A stretch of 23,917 bases of DNA from Thioglobus_C sp964448305 (GTDB lineage Bacteria > Pseudomonadota > Gammaproteobacteria > PS1 > Pseudothioglobaceae): assembly GCA_964448305.1 (NCBI GenBank), contig CAYUWB010000019.1, positions 1 through 23,917 on the forward strand, read 5' to 3'. The translations under genes and the position numbers were made by a program. Shown piece after piece: positions 6,709-14,989 of the stretch (the first letter of the stretch is position 1; each line of letters starts with the position of its first letter). Below the pieces are notes generated by a model. That model was not told the DNA's origin, ran no database searches, and was given only the letters and a program-made list of their open reading frames with translations.

Positions 6709-9117
6709 ATGTCTGAAGATCAAACACAAGAATATCAAGCCTCCAATATTAAGGTTTTAAAAGGCTTAGATGCGGTTAGAAAACGCCCTGGAATGTACAT
6801 CGGTGATACTGACGATGGCACCGGTTTACACCACATGGTATTCGAGGTGGTTGACAACGCAATCGATGAAGCGTTAGCAGGCCACTGTTCCAAAATCAAC
6901 ATCACCATTCATGAAGATCAGTCAGTTTCTGTTTCAGATGATGGTCGTGGTATTCCAGTTGATATTCACCCAGAAGAAGGTGTGTCTGCTGCTGAAGTCA
7001 TTATGACCGTACTTCATGCAGGTGGTAAATTTGACGACAATTCTTACAAAGTATCTGGCGGTTTACACGGTGTAGGCGTGTCAGTGGTTAATGCTTTATC
7101 TGAAACAGTTCACCTAACGGTTTATCGTGGTGGTGAGGTTCATGAGCAAAGCTATACTTTAGGTGTGCCAGACGCACCGATGAAAGTGACCGGAAAAACA
7201 AAACAAACCGGTTCGACTATTCATTTCAAACCAAGTGCTGACGTCTTTACTATTACTGAGTTTAAGTACGACATATTAGCCAATCGGGTGCGCGAGTTAT
7301 CATTTTTAAACTCAGGCGTACATATTGAAATCGAAGAGCTGGCAACTCAGCGCAAAGATGTGTTTGAGTATGAAGGCGGTATCACGGCTTTTGTTGAACA
7401 TTTAAACAAATCAAAAAATCCAATTCATAACGATATTATTGCTATTTCAGCTGAGCGTGATGATATTACCATTGATGTCGCCCTACAATGGAGTGACGCT
7501 TATCAAGAAAGCATTTATTGTTTTACCAACAACATTCCACAACGTGATGGCGGTGCTCACTTAGCTGGCTTTAGGGGTGCACTAACACGAACACTCAATA
7601 ATTACATTGATAATTCTGGCATGGCCAAGAAAGAAAAAGCCTCCATCACCGGTGAAGACACACGTGAAGGATTAACAGCCATTGTTTCAGTTAAAGTACC
7701 CGATCCTAAGTTTTCATCTCAAACCAAAGACAAATTGGTTTCATCAGAGGTGCGCGCACCTGTTGAATCGGCCTTAAACGAAAAACTGGGCGATTATTTA
7801 TTAGAAAACCCAAATGAAGCAAAAATCATTGTTGGTAAGATTTTAGAGGCTTCGCGTGCTCGCGATGCAGCGCGAAAAGCCAGAGAGATGACCCGTCGTA
7901 AGGGTGCACTCGATATCGCAGGCCTACCGGGAAAATTAAGCGATTGTCAAACCAAAGATCCAGCCGAATCTGAAATCTTCCTAGTGGAGGGTGATTCTGC
8001 AGGCGGTTCAGCCAAGCAAGGCCGTGATCGACGTACTCAAGCAATTTTGCCACTCAAAGGTAAAATTCTAAATGTTGAGAAGGCGCGGTTTGAAAAAATG
8101 CTTTCTTCTGCTGAAGTTGGCACGCTGATTACCGCACTTGGTTGTGGTATTGGTAAAGAAGAATACGATATTGAAAAATTACGCTACCATAAAATTGTCA
8201 TCATGACAGATGCTGACGTGGATGGTGCGCATATCCGTACTTTATTACTTACTTTCTTCTATCGTTATTTACCAGAGTTGGTTGAAAATGGTTATTTGTA
8301 TATTGCCCAACCACCACTATACAAAATTAAAAAAGGCAAACAAGAGCGTTATTTAAAAGATGATCAAGAATTAAATGATTATTTATTGCAAGAAGCGGTA
8401 AATGAGGCGCATTTATTTACTAACGCTTCAGCGCCAGCCATTGCAGGTGTGGCTTTGGAGGCTGCGGTTAAAGACTATTATCAGGTCAATACAATTGTTG
8501 AGCGCCTATCTAAAAAGTTTAACTTGGCATTAATGAGAGCTATTGCTAGTTCAGCACCACTTAAAAACTTAAAAGAGGGCAAAGAATCCAAAGATTGGTG
8601 CGCACAGATACAACAGTTATTGGCCCAAGATTTAACACCGGCGCAAAAACACAAGGTTGTTTTTAATAACACAACCAAAGAGGTGGAGCACACGCTGTCT
8701 GTGTATGGTGTAGACACCGATACCGATTATTTAGGACAAGCTTTTTTCAGTTCTTCTGACTACAAAACTATTAAGAAGTTCTCAGAAAAAGTTGAAAGCG
8801 TAATCAACGAAGAGTCTTACGTTGAGAAAAAAGGCAAAGAAGTTAAGGTTAAAAACTTTAGCCAGGTGATTAACTTTTTGATGGACGATGCTAAAAAAGG
8901 TCAGAGTTTCCAGCGCTACAAGGGTTTGGGTGAGATGAATCCAGAGCAACTTTGGGAAACCACGATGGATCCAGAAAACCGAATCTTACTTAAGGTGAAG
9001 ATTGAAGATGCGATTGTCGCAGATGAAGTTTTTTCAACTTTAATGGGTGACGAAGTAGAGCCAAGAAGAAACTTTATTGAAGACAATGCGCTCTCAGTCG
9101 ATAACCTAGATTTTTAA
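6709..9117 (+). CDS. gyrB: DNA gyrase subunit B
   Basis: 802 residues, the long gammaproteobacterial form. It is the ATPase and TOPRIM half of gyrase, which introduces negative supercoils with GyrA. The GHKL ATPase shows E46 and N50 in FEVVDNAIDEA, DDGRGIP (77-83) and GGLHGVGVS (117-125). TOPRIM shows EGDSAGGSA (about 426-434) and DADVDG with metal-binding D501, D503 and D505. The insert typical of the long form lies between TOPRIM and the final QRYKGLGEMNPEQLWETTM motif. An extended -10 promoter lies just upstream, but no Shine-Dalgarno is visible before the ATG. Base composition is clearly less AT-rich than dnaN-recF. cbbP follows after 35 bases with no terminator. Confidence 0.99.
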   Translation: MSEDQTQEYQASNIKVLKGLDAVRKRPGMYIGDTDDGTGLHHMVFEVVDNAIDEALAGHCSKINITIHEDQSVSVSDDGRGIPVDIHPEEGVSAAEVIMTVLHAGGKFDDNSYKVSGGLHGVGVSVVNALSETVHLTVYRGGEVHEQSYTLGVPDAPMKVTGKTKQTGSTIHFKPSADVFTITEFKYDILANRVRELSFLNSGVHIEIEELATQRKDVFEYEGGITAFVEHLNKSKNPIHNDIIAISAERDDITIDVALQWSDAYQESIYCFTNNIPQRDGGAHLAGFRGALTRTLNNYIDNSGMAKKEKASITGEDTREGLTAIVSVKVPDPKFSSQTKDKLVSSEVRAPVESALNEKLGDYLLENPNEAKIIVGKILEASRARDAARKAREMTRRKGALDIAGLPGKLSDCQTKDPAESEIFLVEGDSAGGSAKQGRDRRTQAILPLKGKILNVEKARFEKMLSSAEVGTLITALGCGIGKEEYDIEKLRYHKIVIMTDADVDGAHIRTLLLTFFYRYLPELVENGYLYIAQPPLYKIKKGKQERYLKDDQELNDYLLQEAVNEAHLFTNASAPAIAGVALEAAVKDYYQVNTIVERLSKKFNLALMRAIASSAPLKNLKEGKESKDWCAQIQQLLAQDLTPAQKHKVVFNNTTKEVEHTLSVYGVDTDTDYLGQAFFSSSDYKTIKKFSEKVESVINEESYVEKKGKEVKVKNFSQVINFLMDDAKKGQSFQRYKGLGEMNPEQLWETTMDPENRILLKVKIEDAIVADEVFSTLMGDEVEPRRNFIEDNALSVDNLDF

Positions 9118-9152
9118 CACATTATTATTATTATTTAACAAGGAGTTACATT

Positions 9153-10037
9153 ATGTCAACAAAACATCCAGTCGTTTCAGTTACCGGTTCATCAGGTGCA
9201 GGTACTACTTTCGTAAAAAAAGCATTTGAGAAAATTTTCGATCAGAAAAATCTTAATGTTTGTGTTGTGGAAGGTGATAGTTTTCACAAATTTGAACGTG
9301 CAGATATGAAAGTTGAGGTTGATAAATCACGTGCAGCAGGTAAGGTATTGACACACTTTTCGGAAAATGCCAATCATTTTGATAAGCTAGAGGCGTTATT
9401 TAAGCAATACGGCACAGATGGCACAGGTCAAAAGCGTTACTATATTCATTCTGACGAAGAGGCGGTTGAACACAACGCCCGTTTGGGTACTGATCTTAAT
9501 CCGGGTCAATTCACTCCTTGGGAAGACATTGAATCGGGTACTGATATTATGTTTTACGAAGGCCTTCACGGCGGCGTAAAGACCGACAATGCTGATGTTG
9601 CTGGCCAAGTTGATTTGTTGGTTGGTGTTGTGCCATCAGTGAATATTGAGTGGATTCAAAAAATTCATCGAGATACTTCTGAGCGTCCTTACACGCCAGA
9701 GCAAGTGACTGAAATTATCTTAGACCGTATGCAAGATTATGTTGAGTTCATTACTCCGCAGTTTGATAACACACACATTAATTTTCATCGTATTCCATTG
9801 GTAGATACTTCTAACCCGTTTAGTGGTCAGGCAGTACCTTCGCCAGAAGACTCGTTAGTGGTTACTACGGTACGCATTGATGGTGTTGATTTACAAGCGG
9901 TAGCAGATCAATTGCCAGCAGAGGCGATGGCGTTTTTACAAAACGACAACACATTAGTCTATAAAGGCAGCTTTATGGTTGATGTGATGGATATCATGTT
10001 AACCCCAATGATTGATGGGTTGATGGCCAACAAGTAG
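9153..10037 (+). CDS. cbbP: Phosphoribulokinase (proteobacterial class I)
   Basis: 294 residues. Phosphorylates ribulose-5-phosphate to ribulose-1,5-bisphosphate, the RuBisCO substrate, in the Calvin cycle. The P-loop is GSSGAGTT (12-19). EGDSFHKF carries D42, matching the catalytic aspartate of class I enzymes, and IHRD (171-174) supplies the second aspartate (D174). PQFDNTHINFHRIPLVDTSNPF is also typical. It has a strong ribosome site, AAGGAG, 7 bases before the ATG, among the best in the window and consistent with high expression. It could be co-transcribed from gyrB and ends in a strong terminator (10053-10104). Homologues (PrkB) exist in non-autotrophs, so carbon fixation needs RuBisCO, which is not in this window. 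Confidence 0.93.
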   Translation: MSTKHPVVSVTGSSGAGTTFVKKAFEKIFDQKNLNVCVVEGDSFHKFERADMKVEVDKSRAAGKVLTHFSENANHFDKLEALFKQYGTDGTGQKRYYIHSDEEAVEHNARLGTDLNPGQFTPWEDIESGTDIMFYEGLHGGVKTDNADVAGQVDLLVGVVPSVNIEWIQKIHRDTSERPYTPEQVTEIILDRMQDYVEFITPQFDNTHINFHRIPLVDTSNPFSGQAVPSPEDSLVVTTVRIDGVDLQAVADQLPAEAMAFLQNDNTLVYKGSFMVDVMDIMLTPMIDGLMANK

Positions 10038-10052
10038 GCCTCGAACCTATTC

Positions 10053-10104
10053 AAACCCTGTTGATTTCTGCAGACAAGTTTTGCAGAGGTTAACAGGGTT
10101 TTTT
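10053..10104 (+). terminator. Intrinsic terminator after cbbP
   Basis: Outer stem AAACCCTGTT (10053-10062) pairs with AACAGGGTTT (10092-10101), and an inner stem TCTGCA (10067-10072) pairs with TGCAGA (10082-10087) across a small internal loop. Six T residues follow (10099-10104). It ends the gyrB-cbbP transcription unit and directly abuts the chrA start region. Confidence 0.85.
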
Positions 10105-10117
10105 ATTGAGAAAAAAC

Positions 10118-11425
10118 ATGCAAAAACAACCCGAAGCCCCTAGTTTTTTAGATTTTTTTATTTACTGGTTAAAGCTGGGCTTTATTAGTTTTGGCGGGCC
10201 TGCTGGGCAAATATCGATGATGCACCAAGAGCTGGTTGAAAAGCGTCGCTGGATTTCTGAGCATCGTTTTTTACATGCATTAAACTACACCATGGTGTTG
10301 CCTGGCCCTGAAGCGCAACAATTGGCCACTTATATTGGCTGGTTGATGTTTGGCGTAAGGGGTGGCATTGTTGCCGGCGTATTATTTGTATTGCCGTCGT
10401 TGTTTATCTTAAGTGCACTAACTTGGGTGTATTTAACCTATGGCGATGTCAGTGCAGTCTCAGGTGTTTTGTATGGTATTAAGCCAGCAGTCACCGCGAT
10501 TGTTTTGTTTGCTGCTTACCGTATTGGCTCTAAAGCCCTGTCTAACAACGTACTAAAAGTATTGGCAGTATTGGCCTTTGTCGCTATATATCAATTTAAC
10601 ATACCTTTTCCATACATTGTTTTAAGTGCGGCTGTTATTGGTTATTTGGGGGCACAATTTTCACCTGATACATTTAAGATGGGTGCTCACCACGGTGCCA
10701 GCCAAACAAGTTATGGCCCAGCGCTAATTGACGACGACACACCAGTGCCTGATCATGCAAAGTTTAACTGGACCCGTTTGATTGGTTTTGCGGTTGTAGG
10801 TGTTGGTATTGGTTTGGCAGTCATGAGTTTGTTAAGTGATCCAGTGTTGCATGATATGGGTGAATTTTTCACCAAAGCCGCCATGGTAACCTTTGGTGGT
10901 GCTTATGCGGTACTGCCGTATATTTATCAAGGCGGTGTTGATCAATACGCCTGGCTAACCAGCGCACAGATGATGGACGGTCTAGCGCTTGGTGAAACCA
11001 CGCCGGGCCCACTAATCATGGTGGTGGCGTTTGTGGGCTTTGTAGGTGCATGGACGAAAGAGATATTTGGCCCCGAATCCTTGTTATTAGCAGGTTTTGC
11101 TGGTGCATCAGTGGCGACCCTGTTTACTTTCTTGCCATCATTTTTGTTTATCTTTTTAGGTGGGCCAGGTGTTGAGGCAACCAGGGGCGATCTTAAATTT
11201 AGTGCACCCCTATCAGCAGTCACTGCTGCAGTGGTCGGTGTGATTCTAAATCTGGCTGTATTTTTTGCTATGAATGTGCTGTACTTAGAAAGCGGAAAAC
11301 TAGATTATGTTGCCATACTAATCGGTGTTGCAGCCTTTGTGGCGATGTACCGATTTAAGGCCGGTATTATGTCTGTTTTAGGTGTTTGCGCAGCGATAGG
11401 GCTAGGCTTAACGGTGTTTATTTAA
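10118..11425 (+). CDS. chrA: Chromate transporter (CHR family, two-domain)
   Basis: 435-residue polytopic inner-membrane protein with two homologous CHR halves (the long form). The first half has LGFISFGGPAGQISMMHQELVEKRRW (about 20-45) and VLPGPEAQQLATYIGW. The second repeats the pattern with KAAMVTFGGAYAVLPYI (about 252-268) and LALGETTPGPLIMVVAFVGFVGAW. The family exports chromate by proton motive force; whether this one moves chromate, sulfate or another oxyanion cannot be told from sequence. I chose ATG 10118 over the in-frame TTG at 10106, because the TTGAGA there fits a ribosome site better. The gene lies just after the cbbP terminator with no clear promoter. Its 3' end overlaps the convergent leuS by 8 bases. 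Confidence 0.92.
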   Translation: MQKQPEAPSFLDFFIYWLKLGFISFGGPAGQISMMHQELVEKRRWISEHRFLHALNYTMVLPGPEAQQLATYIGWLMFGVRGGIVAGVLFVLPSLFILSALTWVYLTYGDVSAVSGVLYGIKPAVTAIVLFAAYRIGSKALSNNVLKVLAVLAFVAIYQFNIPFPYIVLSAAVIGYLGAQFSPDTFKMGAHHGASQTSYGPALIDDDTPVPDHAKFNWTRLIGFAVVGVGIGLAVMSLLSDPVLHDMGEFFTKAAMVTFGGAYAVLPYIYQGGVDQYAWLTSAQMMDGLALGETTPGPLIMVVAFVGFVGAWTKEIFGPESLLLAGFAGASVATLFTFLPSFLFIFLGGPGVEATRGDLKFSAPLSAVTAAVVGVILNLAVFFAMNVLYLESGKLDYVAILIGVAAFVAMYRFKAGIMSVLGVCAAIGLGLTVFI

Positions 11426-13328
11426 CAACAATATTAACCAATTTATTTGGCACCACAATCACCTTAACTACGCTTTTTCCTTCAGTAAACTTGGTCACAT
11501 TTTCATCGGCCAAAGCTTGCGCTTCTACTTGTGATTTATCCATATCGGCACTTAACATAAGCTTTGCGCGTAACTTGCCATTAACTTGGACAATAATTTG
11601 TATTTCATCTTGCGCTAGTGCCGTCTCGTCAACGCTNNNNNNNNNNNNNNNNNNNNNNNNNNNNNNNNNNNNNNNNNNNNNNNNNNNNNNNNNNNNNNNN
11701 NNNNNNNNNNNNNNNNNNNNNNNNNNNNNNNNNNNNCCGCCGATATATTGGTCTACGCCCTCTTTTAACCAATAGTCAGCGCGCTCATCCAGCATTGCAT
11801 TGTCATTGTCTTTACAGGCGTAACGTGCAAAATACCAAGACGACTCAAAGAAGGTGTCAAAGGTGTCAGTTTCACGCTCAGCCTTGCCACCACAATTTGG
11901 ACAAGTGGTTTCATAAAATTCTGGCATTTTTTTAATAGGAGACCCAACCCCATCAAAAGCCACTTCTTCAGGCAGAGTAACAGGCAAGTCTTTTTCCGGT
12001 ACCGCCACCGAGCCACAGCTTGGGCAGTTGATAATCGGAATAGGGCAACCCCAGTAACGCTGTCGAGAAACGCCCCAGTCACGCAGACGATAGTTGGTTT
12101 GTTTTTCACCCAGATTGTTGTTGCTTAAGTTGTTTGCAATCGCTTCAAAGGCTTGGTTGAAATCTAAGTTGTCAAACTCACCTGAGTTAAACAACACGCC
12201 TTTGTCTGTAAACGCGCCATTTTCAAGGTTTAGTTCACCATCAGCCGGCTTAATAACACCCTTGATGTCAATGTTGTATTTTTTAGCAAAATCATAGTCG
12301 CGCTCATCATGTGCCGGCACACTCATTACCGCGCCAGTACCATAGCCCATCAGTACAAAATTAGCAATCCAGATTGGTACTTCTTCACCGGTAATTGGGT
12401 GTGTGCATTTAAGGCCAGAATCTACACCTTTTTTCTCCATGGTTTCCATGGCAGCTTCAGTGGTTTCCATGGTTCTGCACTCTTCAATAAAAGCTTGAAC
12501 TGCTTTGTCATTTTTACCGGCTTCTAATGCGAGCGGGTGTTCAGCAGCAACTGCTAAATAAGTGACACCCATTAGTGTATCTGGTCGTGTGGTGTAGACT
12601 CTGAGCGGCTCAGAACCTTCTCTGGTAAAGTCAATTTCCAAACCAACCGATTTGCCAATCCAGTTTTTTTGCATGGTTTTGACTGCCTCTGGCCAACCTT
12701 CTAATTTGTCTAAATCAGCCAAAAGCTCTTCTGCATAGTTGGTAATGCGCATAAACCATTGGGAGATTTCTTTCTTTTCAATCAGTGCATCTGAGCGCCA
12801 ACCACGTCCGTCAATCACTTGCTCATTGGCCAACACAGTCTGATCGACCGGATCCCAGTTAACAATAGCATCTTTCTTATACACCAAGCCTTTTTCAAAC
12901 AATTTAACAAACAACCATTGTTCCCAGCGGTAATATTTAGGGTGGCAAGTGGCAACCTCACGAGACCAGTCATAGCCAAAACCAAGCTCAATCAGCTGAT
13001 TTTTCATGTAATTAATGTTTTCGTAAGTCCAGTTGGCTGGCGGTACTTTGTTTTTTAGTGCAGCATTTTCAGCAGGTAAGCCAAAGGCGTCCCAGCCAAT
13101 CGGCTGCATAACGTTTCTACCTTGCATTTTTTGATAACGAGAAATAACATCGCCAATACTGTAGTTGCGCACATGGCCCATATGTAGGCGACCCGAAGGG
13201 TAAGGAAACATAGAAAGACAGTAGTATTTTTCTTTGGTGCTGTCTTCAACAACCTGGAATGACTGATTGTCTAGCCAATATTGTTGTGCTTGCGCTTCAA
13301 TGGTTTGAGCGTTGTATTCTGGATTCAT
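11418..13328 (-). CDS. leuS: Leucyl-tRNA synthetase, interrupted by assembly gap
   Basis: Charges tRNA-Leu. Before the gap, residues 1-530 include the catalytic HMGH (49-52) in FPYPSGRLHMGHVRNYS, the CP1 editing domain (TTRPDTLMGV near 247; MGYGTGAVMSVPAHDERDYDFA, 327-348), and a zinc ribbon with C435/C438 and C476/C479. After the gap comes the C-terminal domain (VQVNGKLRAKL ... NKLVNIVVK). The 100 N (11637-11736) stand for far more: the family needs roughly 220-250 residues here, including KMSKS and the anticodon-binding domain. Reading through the N in frame is coincidence, so this is a collapsed gene and not evidence of a deletion. It lies 11 bases after pyrD, with which it is probably co-transcribed, and has a weak ribosome site. 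Confidence 0.93.
   Translation of the reverse strand: MNPEYNAQTIEAQAQQYWLDNQSFQVVEDSTKEKYYCLSMFPYPSGRLHMGHVRNYSIGDVISRYQKMQGRNVMQPIGWDAFGLPAENAALKNKVPPANWTYENINYMKNQLIELGFGYDWSREVATCHPKYYRWEQWLFVKLFEKGLVYKKDAIVNWDPVDQTVLANEQVIDGRGWRSDALIEKKEISQWFMRITNYAEELLADLDKLEGWPEAVKTMQKNWIGKSVGLEIDFTREGSEPLRVYTTRPDTLMGVTYLAVAAEHPLALEAGKNDKAVQAFIEECRTMETTEAAMETMEKKGVDSGLKCTHPITGEEVPIWIANFVLMGYGTGAVMSVPAHDERDYDFAKKYNIDIKGVIKPADGELNLENGAFTDKGVLFNSGEFDNLDFNQAFEAIANNLSNNNLGEKQTNYRLRDWGVSRQRYWGCPIPIINCPSCGSVAVPEKDLPVTLPEEVAFDGVGSPIKKMPEFYETTCPNCGGKAERETDTFDTFFESSWYFARYACKDNDNAMLDERADYWLKEGVDQYIGXXXXXXXXXXXXXXXXXXXXXXXXXXXXXXXXXXSVDETALAQDEIQIIVQVNGKLRAKLMLSADMDKSQVEAQALADENVTKFTEGKSVVKVIVVPNKLVNIVVK
11637..11736. 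other. Assembly gap (100 N) inside leuS
   Basis: Exactly 100 N, the conventional scaffolding placeholder for a gap of unknown size. The flanking leuS fragments stop at VDQYIG and resume at SVDETAL; comparison with full-length LeuRS implies several hundred missing bases. True distances across this point are therefore longer than the coordinates show. Confidence 0.97.
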
Positions 13329-13339
13329 AAGGATCTTTT

Positions 13340-14305
13340 TTATTTATTTGTATCGATATCGCATTGGGATATCGCTGAGTTAAGTTCTAAGGTGCCAACC
13401 AGCTCATTGATGTTGTTTAGTTTGTTGTCGATCAGGTATTGACTAATACCGTCGTTAATTTTGTTGCATACAAGTGGATCATAAAATAGTGAAGTACCAA
13501 TACCAACAGTGTCGGCACCAGCAATAATAAACTCTAGCGCATCATTAACCGTGGTGATGCCACCTTGGCCAATAATCGGCACATTGTGATGTTTGCTTAC
13601 TTGATAGACTTGGTGTACTTTTAATAGGGCAATTGGTTTGATGGCGGGCCCAGATAAGCCGCCTTGGTTGTTGCCAATGATCGGTGTACGAGTTTGTGTG
13701 TCAATGGCCATCCCCATTAGCGTGTTAATCACTGCTAGACCATCGGTGCCAGCATCAATACAACGTTGTGCACTATGAGCAATGTCAGTTTGGTTAGGTG
13801 AAAGCTTAGTAATTAAGGGTTTTCTTGTATTTTGACGGCAAATTTCAACCACACGATAGGACATGTCAGGATCATTGCCAAAGGCAACACCACCTTCTTT
13901 AACGTTCGGACAAGAGATATTGATTTCAATGGCATCAATGTCTGTGTCGTCAAATCGCTTGGCAATTTCACCATACTCTTCAACTGACGAGCCTGAGATA
14001 TTAATAATAAACCGGGTTTCGGTTTTGTCTAAATTTGGCAGGATGTCGTTAATCACCACGTCGGCGCCAGGATTTTGCAAACCAATAGCGTTAATCATGC
14101 CGCTAGGGGTTTCTGTAACTCTGTGTGGAATGTTGCCTAAACGAGGCTCTAAGGTGGTTCCTTTAAGGCAAATAGCGCCTACATCTCGGTTAGAAAACCC
14201 TTGGATGCGAGTATATTCCTCACCAAAACCAACACAACCAGAAAGTAAAACAATCGGTGAGTCTAGCGACATTCCACAGAATTTGGTTTTCAAGTTGTTA
14301 TGCAT
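13340..14305 (-). CDS. pyrD: Dihydroorotate dehydrogenase, class 1B catalytic subunit
   Basis: 321-residue FMN TIM-barrel enzyme that oxidises dihydroorotate to orotate in pyrimidine synthesis. The class 1 mark is a cysteine base, C132 in EINISCPNVKEGG (127-139), in place of the serine of membrane class 2 enzymes. KGTTLEPRLGNIPHRVTETP (48-67) and AIGLQNPG (73-80) are typical of the 1B (NAD-dependent) group. FMN/phosphate loops appear as GQGGI and GADTVGIGTSLF. There is no N-terminal membrane extension. Class 1B enzymes normally work with an iron-sulfur/FAD subunit, PyrK, which is not encoded nearby. A TATAAT 7 bases before the ATG suggests a leaderless message. leuS follows after 11 bases; bioD is divergent, 39 bases away. 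Confidence 0.9.
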   Translation of the reverse strand: MHNNLKTKFCGMSLDSPIVLLSGCVGFGEEYTRIQGFSNRDVGAICLKGTTLEPRLGNIPHRVTETPSGMINAIGLQNPGADVVINDILPNLDKTETRFIINISGSSVEEYGEIAKRFDDTDIDAIEINISCPNVKEGGVAFGNDPDMSYRVVEICRQNTRKPLITKLSPNQTDIAHSAQRCIDAGTDGLAVINTLMGMAIDTQTRTPIIGNNQGGLSGPAIKPIALLKVHQVYQVSKHHNVPIIGQGGITTVNDALEFIIAGADTVGIGTSLFYDPLVCNKINDGISQYLIDNKLNNINELVGTLELNSAISQCDIDTNK

Positions 14306-14312
14306 GGGTAGT

Positions 14313-14318
14313 ATTATA
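14313..14318 (-). promoter_or_regulatory. Putative -10 element of pyrD-leuS, leaderless configuration
   Basis: On the minus strand a perfect TATAAT ends 7 bases before the pyrD ATG, which would place the transcription start at or within a base or two of the start codon. No ribosome site fits. A -35 is poor (TTAATA-like at 18-base spacing, abutting the bioD start). The near-palindromic TATTATA also offers a TATTAT (14312-14317) on the plus strand for bioD, so the two divergent genes may share this short region. Confidence 0.4.
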
Positions 14319-14344
14319 CATTTTTGCTGTTAAAATTATTAACC

Positions 14345-14989
14345 ATGAAAGGATTGTTTATTAGTGGCAGTGGTACCGATGTTGGCAAAACATTTATCGC
14401 CAGCCACATCATTCGCGCACTAAACTCTAAATGTCGTGTTGTGGCAAAAAAACCCATTGAAAGCGACTGTCTAAAAACACCGCAAGGTTTGGTGCCAAAA
14501 GACGCAATTTTATTAAACGATGCCTGTGCTCAGCCCCAACCTATTGAAAAAGTTTGTAAATTTAAATTTGAAGCCTGTGTCAGTGGAGAAAAAGCCAGTG
14601 CCGATCAAGGTGCTAGGGTTGCTTTAGATGATTTGGTTGTCGCATCGCGTTCAGACAGTGAACAAGATTTTGTCATTGTTGAGGGCGCGGGCGGGCTTTA
14701 TTCTCCAATTGCAGAGCAGCTGCTTAATGTGGATTTGGCGTCAGCACTCAGATTGCCCGTGGTGATTGTGGTTAAAGATGAACTTGGTGCGATTAATCAG
14801 GCGTTGCTCAGTTTGCGTGCGGCCAAGGAGCACAGTCTTGATGTGGCCATGCTGGTTTTAAACCAAATGAACAACAACAACCTAGACAACGCACAAGCAA
14901 TTGGGCGTTACACACAGACCAAAGTTGTGGTTTTTAACAAAGACAATCAGAGTGATTTTGTTAAGATGGTGCTTGATTTAGTCAAGTAA
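14345..14989 (+). CDS. bioD: ATP-dependent dethiobiotin synthetase
   Basis: 214 residues; start at MKGLFISGSG, the usual family start, and not the upstream in-frame codon at 14324. Closes the ureido ring of dethiobiotin from 7,8-diaminopelargonate, CO2 and ATP in biotin synthesis. The P-loop GSGTDVGKT is at 8-16; KKPIESDC (35-42) holds the substrate lysine K36 and the conserved serine, with D replacing the more common glycine; VEGAGGLYSPI is the second nucleotide/substrate loop. No other bio genes are in the window. It is divergent from pyrD and convergent with sspB, whose end it overlaps by 12 bases, so neither has room for its own terminator. Confidence 0.92.
   Translation: MKGLFISGSGTDVGKTFIASHIIRALNSKCRVVAKKPIESDCLKTPQGLVPKDAILLNDACAQPQPIEKVCKFKFEACVSGEKASADQGARVALDDLVVASRSDSEQDFVIVEGAGGLYSPIAEQLLNVDLASALRLPVVIVVKDELGAINQALLSLRAAKEHSLDVAMLVLNQMNNNNLDNAQAIGRYTQTKVVVFNKDNQSDFVKMVLDLVK

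Noticed and set aside
9121..9135. ATT trinucleotide run between gyrB and cbbP as a phase-variable repeat
   Set aside because: Only about four units, upstream of the ribosome site, in generally AT-rich DNA.
11386..11775. Plus-strand open frame across the end of leuS and the N gap
   Set aside because: Antisense to leuS, runs through the N placeholder and shows no family resemblance.
12437..12474. Apparent tandem duplication (repeated GGTTTCCATGG) in leuS
   Set aside because: The encoded METTEAAMETMEKK aligns without length change to the corresponding LeuRS segment, so it is chance repetition of Met/Glu/Thr codons.
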